Shown here: piece after piece, positions 20,921 to 29,071 of the stretch
How the letters are laid out: each line of letters starts with the position of its first letter
Position numbering within the stretch: the first letter of the stretch is position 1
Source of the DNA: Branchiostoma floridae
Taxonomy: Eukaryota; Chordata; Leptocardii; Amphioxiformes; Branchiostomatidae
Reading direction: 5' to 3'
DNA length: 39,240 bases
NCBI RefSeq assembly: GCF_000003815.2
Contig: NC_049995.1
Span: 17,313,652-17,352,891, forward strand
Made by a program: the position numbers and the translations under genes
The notes under the pieces: generated by a model
What the model saw: only the letters and a program-made list of their open reading frames with translations
The model's database searches: none
Told to the model about the DNA's origin: nothing

Positions 20921-21491
20921 AGGGCACAACCCGCCGTACGTGCAAATACGTGATGTCTACGTGCCAAAACGTGGGCAATATTTTTTTGGATCCGTAAGTG
21001 GTAAGTACCGCCTCAGTACGAACTCGTAGGGAATCCGACGGATTTTAGAGCACGCAGACACGCCGTAGAACTTTACGTGCATGGCAAATTTGTGTTCCAT
21101 CGGGCTGCGGATTCGCGCGCCCCGTACTAAGGCCCCCTTTCCACTAGGACGGCGATCGCGCTGTGCTCTCACTGCGACCTACATATGATATGTGTAACCT
21201 TCACTTTCACACTGGGTATATCATACAAAACGTAAAAGTGTGATTGAGAAGACAACAAAACGCACAAAGTGTAACAAGATTCGTTTCTTTTCGATACAAT
21301 TCGTTGAGCTATATGTCAAATCTTAGGTCGCAGAGAGAGCGCGGCGAGAGCGCCGTCCTAGTGGAAAGGGGGTATTACCAGTTCGGGCGACGCGCCTGCC
21401 CTGTACAGCCTTAACGTTTTTAGAAATACGTATCGGACGTGGCTTCCCCAAAAACGTACGGACAAATTGCACGTACGGCGGGTTGTGCCCT
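20921..21491. mobile_element. Inverted-repeat element B (host of a nested element)
   Basis: 571-bp element with perfect 25-nt terminal inverted repeats starting AGGGCACAACCCGCCGTACG (20921-20945 and 21467-21491). Carries element C inside at 21133-21372. No transposase ORF. Confidence 0.85.
21133..21372. mobile_element. Inverted-repeat element C nested in B
   Basis: 240-bp element starting CCCCCTTTCCACTAGGACGG and ending in its reverse complement, with further imperfect complementarity to about 50 nt (TGCGACCTA at the inner edge). A related solo end is at 7912-7965. No ORF. Confidence 0.8.
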
Positions 21492-21835
21492 TTACATTGA
21501 TGAAACCGAATTAGCAGGAATCAAGCAGAACCAGCCAGAATGATAAGCCACTTAGGCATCAAAAGATGATACAACATCGACAGAAAATATACCCTGCTAC
21601 TAAAACAACAGGAGAGTTACTGCCCTACGTACCACTTTTAAGCATCAAAAAATGATACAAAATCAACAGTAAGTACACCCTCTTACTGAAACAGCAGGAA
21701 TTTTCTGCGCTGGCCATATGCCACTTAAGCATCAAAAGATGATCCAAAATCAACAGTAAATAAATTCTGCTGCTGAAACGCGCTGTCCTATGCGTCACTT
21801 AGGGATCAAAAGATGATACAATATGTTTGCTTTCT

Positions 21836-21975
21836 GTTATTTCAAAGTTATAATTTGTATTATTAGTATATTTCTGTTGCTATTATTTTTGTATTATTTT
21901 AATATGGACTCCAGGAAGACTTAGTGGGTTGTCACTAATGGAGATCTTAATCAACCAAACCAAACCAAAATACAA
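21836..21975. mobile_element. Probable LINE 3' tail fragment
   Basis: A/T-rich stretch ending GGACTCCAGGAAGACTTAGT...GGAGATCTTAATCAACCAAA. It interrupts the 92-bp array. The class is inferred from the look of a retroelement 3' end only. Confidence 0.35.
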
Positions 21976-21987
21976 CAACAGTAAGTA

Positions 21988-22312
21988 TAACGCTAGTTCA
22001 CCTTTATCTATTTTACTTCTGTCATCTTTACCCAGGGTTGTCCAACTCAGTGCTATTGCACTGCTTTGCAGTGGAGCCCTTTATTCGCGAGGTAACCTAT
22101 ATACGTTGTTTAAACAAAACCAAGGAGGTTAACCTCCTTGAACAAAACGTATTTAACCATGTCAAGTTGACAGACGATGGTATGAAATAACATCATTTGA
22201 AATTAAATATATTGTTATTTAAAACCACCATCCGTCGACTTGCTATCCTTAAACACCCTGTTCTTAAAGACAACGGATATAGGATACGGTGCGGTTAAAG
22301 GTGAACAAGCAT
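21988..22312. mobile_element. MITE D, copy 1
   Basis: Ends AACGCTAGTTCACCTTTATC and (reverse complement) AATGCTTGTTCACCTTTAAC, with TA on both sides. It is inserted in a unit of the 92-bp array, which reads through once the element is removed. Shares ends and interior (GGTAACCTATAT, CCGTTGT) with 22827-23055. Confidence 0.75.
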
Positions 22313-22402
22313 TACCATCCTACTGAAACAGCGCGGAGTCTTGCTACCCTATGTACCACTAGGCACTATCATATGAATTTTTGTTTCTGTTTACGTTTAT
22401 GA

Positions 22403-22634
22403 AGGTTGTCTGACCATAGTAACTATCCTAACAAGATTTACATTTGTGTAACCTTTGCATATGATCCTAACGATTTAGTGGTTAAACCAGTTTTTCTAGT
22501 TAGCTGTACTGGTATTGAATTGTTCTGACTAGTTCATTCCTTTTATGCTGAAGAAAAGTGATGGATGTCACTCGAAACGTCCGGAAGTAAATATCCGTAC
22601 GCGTTTTATCCAGTTGTAGAGATTGGATTGTATA
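22403..22634 (+). mobile_element. Penelope-like element terminal fragment (family 2), copy 2
   Basis: High similarity to 3757-3982 in opposite orientation. On + it contains CTGAAGA, a stem AGTGA...TCACT, then CGAAACGTCCGGAAGTAAAT, a degenerate hammerhead-like terminal block as in Penelope pseudo-LTRs. No coding part. Confidence 0.65.
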
Positions 22635-22826
22635 AATTTTGAATTTTTTTTCTGTTTGTTTTATCTCTTGTATAATATGACTTCCCGTAGCTGCTTGTTT
22701 TTTTTAAGCTAGATTTTACATACTCATGTATGAAGTATGTCTAGATGCGCAATTCAGCATCTTCCGCTGTGCAGACGAGCTGCAATATATTTTAGTTTTC
22801 ACCGACTGATTTAAATAAACCAATCT

Positions 22827-23055
22827 TACGTTAGTTCACCTTTATCCGTGGGGTAACCTATATCCGTAATTCTGAGAAAAAAAATAAATCGACGGACCAT
22901 GGTTTCAAATTGCAGTATTTTCATTATGTAGAAAATATTAAGATATTACAGTTTACATGTAAAACCAACGTCCATCAACCTGATAGACTTAAATACCCTG
23001 TTTAAAAAAAACAACGGATAAAGGTTACCACGCAGATAAAGGTGAACTAGCGTTA
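22827..23055. mobile_element. MITE D, copy 2
   Basis: About 229 bp. Ends TTACGTTAGTTCACCTTTAT and, inverted, TATAACGCTAGTTCACCTTT. The inverted repeats extend about 50 nt through GGTAACCTATATCCGT. No ORF. Confidence 0.8.
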
Positions 23056-23111
23056 TATACAAGTGTCAAAACGAACGAACTTACCGAAGCACAAAGATGC
23101 AACTTTCGGGA

Positions 23112-23975
23112 AGATCACTGGAGCTCCCGGACCGGCGGTGTTCCATGGCGATCCTGGCGCTCCCGTGCCGGTGGTGTGCAGATGTGCGGTGGCGATGCAC
23201 GACACCCCGAGGTGCCGTGGGCCGGCAATTCACAACTGTGAAAAACAAAAACAAATAAAGAATGAAGACATTTAAAATTGCACATGTTCCCATGGCGATC
23301 CTATCGCCCCCGGACCGGCGGTGGACCCTGGCGGTGGCGATGTTCGACACCCCGAGGTGCCGTGGGCCGGCAATTCACAACTGTGAAAAAAAAAAAACAA
23401 ATAAAGAATGAAGACATTTAAAATTGCACATGTTCCCATCGCGATCCTGCCGCCCCCGTGCCGGTGGTGTGCAGATGTGCGGTGGCGATGCACGACTCCC
23501 CGAGGTACCGTGGGCCGGCAATTCACAACTGTGAAAAAAAAACAAATAAAGAATGAAGACACTTAAAATTGCACATGTTCCCATCGCGATCATGGAGCTC
23601 CCGGACCGGTGGTGTGCAGATGTACGGTGGCGATGCACGACACCCCGAGGTACCGTGGTCCGGCAATTCACAACTGTGAAAAAAACAAACAAATAAAGAA
23701 TGAAGACATTTAAAATTGCACATGTTCCCATCGCGATCCTGGCGCTCCCGTGCCGGTGGTGGCCAGTTGTACGGTGGCGATGCACGACACACCGAGGTAC
23801 CATGGGCCGGCAATTCACAACTGTGAAAAAAAAATAAATAAATAAAGAATGAAGACATTTAAAATTACACAAGTTCCCATCGCGATCCTGGCGCTCCCGT
23901 GCCGGTGGTGTGCAGATGTGCGGTGGCGATGTGCGACACCCCGAGGTGCCGTGGGCCGGCAATTCACGACTGTAC
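23112..23975. repeat. ~147-bp minisatellite
   Basis: About six units. The shared word GGCCGGCAATTCAC recurs at about 23223, 23368, 23516, 23661, 23808 and 23957 (spacings 145-149). Each unit has an A-rich part (AAATAAAGAATGAAGACATT), then CACATGTTCCCATCGCGATC and a G/C-rich part (GCTCCCGTGCCGGTGGTG, CACGACACCCCGAGG). Unit lengths are not constant multiples of 3, so the open frames that cross it on minus are not a repeat protein. Confidence 0.92.
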
Positions 23976-24356
23976 AATAAGAAAAGAATTGAGGACAAGG
24001 CTGAGTGGAGAAGAAGAATCCATTGTTACCCGTGATGGCATCACTGACGTCCACGTAGAGTTTATAATTCTATCTTCTAAGTCAAAGTGAGAATATATAA
24101 TTCCATGGGTTTAGCTATAGTCGGTTTATCAAAGCACACAAGGAATAGATTGCTAGTATACTTATATTGTTTCAGTCACTCACTCAATGATACACAACGC
24201 ACCCAAGACACTAATTGAAAATACTAGTTTGATATTTTACAGATTTGCTTTAATCTCTAGTGTATAGTGTATGATGGTTGATATCATTGATGCGATAGTT
24301 GTTTTTAAAACCTAGGACTACATGTACCTTAAAAAGATCGAAATAAAAATTGAGAA

Positions 24357-24640
24357 ATGCCTTTCTTATTGTCCTTTTGTCGTATAGGCGCTTGTGCCAA
24401 GGACATTCATTTCATTACGCGTGGCAAATCGTAGTCGAACGTATCAATTTGCGTGTAATTGAGAAGTGGATGAAGCCCGGAAGTCAATAAAAAGCTGATT
24501 AAATGCCCACTTTTTAGAAAACTATTTTCTTGAATTTAATTAGCATTTGCCTAACTGTGTTACACCGCCTTTGAATTATTTGCAAATTGATACGTTCGGC
24601 TACAATTTGCTGCGCAATGGAATGAATTAGCACCCGGCCA
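24357..24640. mobile_element. Inverted-repeat element (possible MITE)
   Basis: CATTTCATTACGCGTGGCAAATCG...GAACGTATCAATTTGC near 24410-24463 is inverted at about 24580-24632 (GCAAATTGATACGTTCGG...TTTGCTGCGCAATGGAATGA). The left side also matches 18650-18745. Confidence 0.6.
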
Positions 24641-25250
24641 ACACTCTCTTCCGCGGCAACACTGCCTTCCCCACCAAACTTAGCCTCTACCATACTCCCA
24701 AGGTCGCTGGGAAAATAGTAGAAATTGGGCAAATAGTGCCTGGTCGCAAACTGTATTCCGCGGCCAACTAACTCCTCTGGTGTGTTTTCTGTCTATTTGC
24801 CCATTATCTACAATTTTCTAGCGGCCTGTGGAGCCTGGTAGAGGCTGCAGCAAACTCCCTTCATCGACAAAAGCCCTTTCCCAGCACAAAAGAACATAGC
24901 CAAGGCTGAAAATCGCGAACCAACGCCCCCACCCCCCCTAACAAAACAGCCTCGTTCGAAGACTGCAACGTCTTATTTTACGTCAAATGGCCAAGACAGC
25001 AAAATAAAGGCTTTTCTAAATTTCTATTTTGACCTTTTCATTATTGATAATGATTACGTATTCAATAAGAATGACTTGACTTGGATAGTCAAAAATTTGG
25101 TTCAGCTTTGATAAACTATGACAATGGACCTATTTTATAAGTGAAATAAGCGTTGATGTTGCTATATAGTATTTAGCCAACATTTATTTTTTAAAAGTCC
25201 GAAAGACAGACTAAAAAATTCATACTTAAAATTGCTACGGCCAAAAGATA
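24641..25250. other. Intergenic, no gene recognised
   Basis: No conserved protein, splice pairing or clear repeat structure. It contains a C-rich run near 24928-24940. Confidence 0.4.
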
Positions 25251-25329
25251 GCAATGCTCACGTTTGAACACAAAGGCGATGAAGTTTTTCTGTCAAACTC
25301 CACTGGTGGCCATTCACTCATGCAAAACT

Positions 25330-25497
25330 GTACAATAAAGGTCTTCATTCATTCACTATTATCGATAAAATTTTGTTGTTCTGTATGTAGCCCTGTATGT
25401 AGTACTATTGTCTGTATAGCTCATATTAGTTGTTGTTGGTTGCCATACATTGTACCTTGTGCGATCGTTGAGCAATAAAATTCATTCATTCATATCA
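25330..25497 (+). mobile_element. Retroelement 3' tail fragment with (ATTC)n
   Basis: Ends CAATAAAATTCATTCATTCA. A second CAATAAAGGTCTTCATTCAT lies at its left edge. A polyadenylation-like hexamer plus short (ATTC) tandem tail is the look of a LINE/RTE-type 3' end. No coding part remains. Confidence 0.4.
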
Positions 25498-25748
25498 AAA
25501 TGGTTGCAAAAAGAAGCACTGAGCGGAGCAAAGTGGACATGATACGAGGTCGACAAACAATGCGGACTGAAATTTGGACTGAAAGACATAACCCCCAAGT
25601 AGATCTATATCGGACTCAAAAACCAAGCAAAGTGGGGGCATCGTCTCTGGATAGTTTTCAAGAACGCTTGCAAATAGATGTGCAAAAGCTAAGTGTGACG
25701 GGTCGTTCAGTGTAATATAACCAGCTGCTGCCGCGCCGCGTACCTGTG

Positions 25749-26062
25749 AAGCTGGTGTGTTATACCGGCTATATAGATACAGATACAGAAGCTGGTGTGT
25801 TACGCCGAAGGGCGGTTATACCGGCTATATAGATACAGATACAGAAGCTGGTGTGTTACACCGAAGGGTTGTTATACCGGCTATATAGATACAGATACAG
25901 AAGCTGGTATGTTACGCCGAAGGGCGGTTATACCGGCTATATAGATACAGATACAGAAGCTGGTGTGTTACGCCGAAGGGCGGTTATACCGACTATATAG
26001 ATACAGATACAGAAGCTGGTGTGTTACGCCGAAGGGCGGTTATACTGGCTATATACAGATAC
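25749..26062. repeat. 56-bp minisatellite
   Basis: Units containing GCTGGTGTGTTACGCCGAAG and ATATAGATACAGATACAGAA begin at 25751 (short, 40 bp), 25791, 25847, 25903, 25959 and 26015, a regular 56-bp period. An internal GATACA doublet adds a sub-repeat. It is not a CRISPR: there are no variable spacers. Confidence 0.92.
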
Positions 26063-26346
26063 AGAAAAACGGTATCAAATGGGCAAAAAAGCGACCACCT
26101 CGCCACCGATACTGTCTCTCTCTTCCAAAACATGCATACACAAACACCAGAGGAATAAGAAGGATATTAATTGCTGCTTCTTTACACCTCATACGACGTT
26201 GCGAACCGAATGAATGGATTGATTTATTTGCAAATCCATGCCCGTAGGCTATTGCAAGGGTACAGACAGTAAAAAGTGTCTATTCTATACAGCTATATAT
26301 CTATATATCTATATACATGATACCGAATGAAAAATATAAGACTTAC

Positions 26347-26407
26347 CAGCCAGTGTTAGCATTAAAGCCAGTAGAAACGCCAACACGATACCGGATGTCT
26401 TCGTCAT
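26347..26407 (-). CDS. Orphan first exon encoding a signal peptide
   Basis: On minus, ATG at 26407 opens MTKTSGIVLAFLLALMLTLA, a short basic N-terminus, a long hydrophobic core and small residues, then a consensus donor GTAAGT after one extra base (phase 1). This is the form of a signal-peptide exon of a secreted or membrane protein. A TATA-like box lies 89 bp upstream. No matching downstream exon was recognised in the lower coordinates, which are filled by repeats, so it may be a distal first exon or a decayed gene. The protein is unidentified. Confidence 0.5.
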
Positions 26408-26495
26408 TTCCTTAGAGTCTTCTTCAAATTTCAGACTAAAGTCAAGAGTCTTCACTGCATCCACCGCTCTTAATTCGTATCCTCTCTTCGTCGAG

Positions 26496-26501
26496 CTTAT
26501 A
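26496..26501 (-). promoter_or_regulatory. TATA-like box of the signal-peptide exon
   Basis: TATAAG on minus, in ACATATAAGCTCGACG. A start of transcription about 30 nt downstream would give a 5' UTR of roughly 60 nt before the ATG at 26407. Confidence 0.45.
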
Positions 26502-26715
26502 TGTCATTGATGCTGATTCCCGGAATAAAAAAGAAGCGCATGTACAAATTAGGAGTTAATGACAGTTTCCCGGAGTTGGAACCCCGGAGCTGGTTATTGT
26601 CTCATGTCGTCACCGTTTCCCGGCAACGCCACTCAGCTAAATTGGTCTCTTCCAACTGCAGGGTGTTCTGTAATTTCAATTGGACCCTTTTTATGCTTTT
26701 CTGTGTTATTAACCA

Positions 26716-27500
26716 GATTCGGTGCTATTGCCGATGTTCCCTTGTACATGTACTTCCGAATAGCTTTAATCTAAACATGGTAAAAGTCGTGGATCGTGCA
26801 ACAAGGGCTCTATATGACTTTGTACACCCAACAAAACCTAGAACAAGTTGGGCATTTCTTGTGATTTCCTTGGTCACGTAAGCTAGTAGTTGTCATTAGC
26901 GTGGTTGTCATATGTTTGTCATTTTACATACCTGGTAAACAATCTCACTGCATAGCACACCGGGTTTGTACTAAACAATACATGCTGCATATCCGGGCAG
27001 ATTTAATTGATTCGGTGTCATTGCCGATGTTCTCTTCTAAACAGCGTCTTTCTGAATATGGTATCGTATAAAATACAACGAAGAAGGACTGTGAATGACT
27101 TTGCAGATCCAAGAAAACCTAGAGCAAACTGTGCATTTATGTGGTTACTGTACGTGGTTTCCTTGGTTACGAAGTAATTTACATTAGCGTTTTTGCCATT
27201 TGTTTGTCTTATTGTATTGTATACGTATTGCATACCTGATAAAGCGCCTCATGGCCTAACACAGAAGGTTGTACTGAAAAGTATTGAGCTGTAGCCTGGG
27301 TATCATCCGGATAGTAGTTCGCTTCTACTATCCGGAAGAGTAGAGAAGCGACTGTATATTATATAGTGTATAATGAATCTCAGAGCTAGAAGCAACTGTA
27401 TATAGTATATAGTATATAATGAACGCTAGAGCGAACTACCTTCCGGATGGTACCCAGGCTAAATTAGTTGCATATCCGGACATATTTATTTGATCCACTT
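26716..27500. repeat. Diverged ~300-bp tandem duplication
   Basis: Unit 1 (about 26716-27007) and unit 2 (about 27010-27500, less the inserted MITE) share in order GATTCGGTG..ATTGCCGATGTT, AAACCTAGA.CAA, TTTCCTTGGT.ACG, CATACCTG.TAAA, TTGTACT and TGCATATCCGG. Roughly 70-75% identity by eye. No supported gene. Confidence 0.7.
27292..27463. mobile_element. MITE E, inside unit 2 of a tandem duplication
   Basis: 172-bp element with 32-nt terminal inverted repeats: TAGCCTGGGTATCATCCGGA at the left and its near reverse complement ...TCCGGATGGTACCCAGGCTA at the right. The interior is AT-rich (TATATAGTATATAG). Unit 1 of the surrounding duplication lacks it. Confidence 0.85.
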
Positions 27501-27548
27501 GCATAGGGAAGGGCCCTATGATTTTTATGATTTTTCATCTAAGTGCTT

Positions 27549-27645
27549 CGGGGTGTGACTCTCCTCATACGCGGTACTTTGATTTAATACCCTATCCAAG
27601 AGACGTCCCTAGCCGTCTCTAACTCATTTCTACATGTGAGTAAAG
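27549..27645. repeat. Dispersed repeat (GTGTGACTCTCC family), copy 2
   Basis: GGGTGTGACTCTCCTC...CCTATCCAAGAGACGTCCCTAGC...CTCATTT, homologous to 14572-14690. Confidence 0.55.
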
Positions 27646-27709
27646 TGCGGAAATCCGTGCCTTTCCCAAGGTCACAACTTTCCCAAGGTCAGAACATCAG
27701 GGACTGTCA

Positions 27710-28021
27710 TCAATCCTTCCAGACATCAAAATAGCTAAAAATGACACATTCCAGTTGTTGAATTCTAAGAATTTCATCATGACGTTTGTACAATTTTCTA
27801 AGAACATCATCTACAGTTCTCCGTAATTCTCCGAAGAGCATTCTGGAATGCAGGCGTGAAATACAACACCAACCTAAGCATTTCCTAATAAGGTCACGTC
27901 CCCGTTTGAGAATGACAATTTTCCAGAAATCTGATGGTCGCATCAAGGTCACGATGTCAGAACTAATCTGGTGTTCTTTCTCATCGGTTCTTCTCGAGGA
28001 AGATTGAAGTGCCACTGTCAC
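27710..28021 (-). CDS. Hypothetical 103-codon open frame
   Basis: Unrecognised. The product is basic and apparently helical (segment GELRRTVDDVLRKLYKRHDE), with no signal peptide or known motif. ATG at 28021, stop at 27710-27712, no splice evidence. It lies between repeats and the TRIM gene. It could be a decayed exon or chance. Confidence 0.2.
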   Translation of the reverse strand: MTVALQSSSRRTDEKEHQISSDIVTLMRPSDFWKIVILKRGRDLIRKCLGWCCISRLHSRMLFGELRRTVDDVLRKLYKRHDEILRIQQLECVIFSYFDVWKD

Positions 28022-28080
28022 TGCAAGTACAGTTCTCCTTCTCGTGCAATAGCCAGTACCTACTCTCGATGCAGAGGTTT

Positions 28081-28250
28081 GACTCCGGCTGTTTTTGATG
28101 TGTTTGGGGCATTTTTGTTAGGCTTTCTATTTTGTAACGTTACCGTTTTCTTCATATGCACCGACCACCCTCTTCTGACTGACGAAAGCTCCGGCTGTTT
28201 TTGACGTGCTTTAGGCCTTTTGTTAGGCTTCTATTTTGTACTGCTTTCTT
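28081..28250. repeat. Two-copy tandem duplication (~109 bp)
   Basis: CTCCGGCTGTTTTTGATGTG...TTGTTAGGC.TTCTATTTTGTA at 28084-28137 repeats at about 28190-28241 with small indels. Confidence 0.75.
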
Positions 28251-28488
28251 CATGTCCAGTGGCAGACGCAAGCATCAATGTCATTTGGATGAATCAGTTA
28301 ACCCGGTGTTTCAGATTATTGAGGTTGGTGCAACCTTAGCACAAAGGAGTACAAGAAAGGGGTGCCAGCCGTATACTTTTATTTCTAAAGTTCACTCAGC
28401 AACAAAAACGTTGAAAAAAAGATAAACGACCCAAACACACAGATATTGGCATTCAAGTGTTTTAATTATTCCATAAAACGTTGAAGAG

Positions 28489-28494
28489 TTTATT
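28489..28494 (-). terminator. Candidate TRIM polyadenylation signal
   Basis: AATAAA on minus, about 580 bp beyond the TRIM stop, with another near 28579. The interval to 29071 shows no coding signal and is taken as 3' UTR. Confidence 0.35.
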
Positions 28495-29071
28495 AGAAAG
28501 GGGGCAGATATTCTCAAAATGTACTGATGGTCTTCCTCACAAATCTGAACAATTTCAACAAAACTATGAGCCAGAATAGTTTATTCATTGAGAAACACAG
28601 AATTTTCTTAATCATTGCAGAATAAGTTCTGTACAAGTCTGTGGGAAGGTGACAAAGATATTGTCTAAACAAGTCATCAGGAGGGACCAAAGTCCTGCTG
28701 AGAGAAACTGTGGCGTTTATTTGCTTTGACCTTTGAATCTTTGATCCTAGTGGATTATGACTGGCATCACCGATAACCATCCTGGGTTAACAGCAAACTT
28801 CCACTCATAACAAACAATCAGCTTCTTATCAACTGTAGGTTTGTCAGGTGAATATATATAGACCAATTTACATTGTAAACAGCAGCCATGTACATTATTG
28901 ATTAGGGTTGATTTTTACTTAAGTGTTTCTACATTATCTAACTGTAATTTCAACGTACATGCAGGGAAAGTGTTTTCACTGCAAGTACTTTTTTTAAATA
29001 CAGGACATGTATACATGTAGGAAACGATGCCAAGGTACACTCTGTTTATCTTATACAAAACTAACACAGCT

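Larger units (their letters stand above)
21545..22375. repeat. ~92-bp tandem array, interrupted
   Basis: Units built on CACTTA.GCATCAAAAGATGA and TCAACAGTAAGTA...CTACTGAAACAGC repeat about four times from 21545. The next unit is interrupted by a LINE-tail-like piece (about 21836-21975) and by a MITE (about 21988-22312). The array resumes with TACTGAAACAGCGCGGAGTC at 22320. Confidence 0.75.

Noticed and set aside
23375-23998. 207-codon minus frame with repeated segments
   Set aside because: A by-product of the ~147-bp minisatellite. Unit lengths vary by non-multiples of three and the frame is not preserved between units.
25500-25715. 71-codon plus frame starting just after a retroelement tail
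   Set aside because: Unrecognised, no upstream promoter or splice support, among repeats. Could not be separated from chance.
25749-26062. Possible CRISPR-like array
   Set aside because: Whole 56-bp units repeat with no unique spacers, in a eukaryotic genome; it is a minisatellite.
26501-27233. Similar short translated segments in the two halves of the 300-bp duplication
   Set aside because: The similarity is explained by DNA homology. Both strands are open and frames shift between units.
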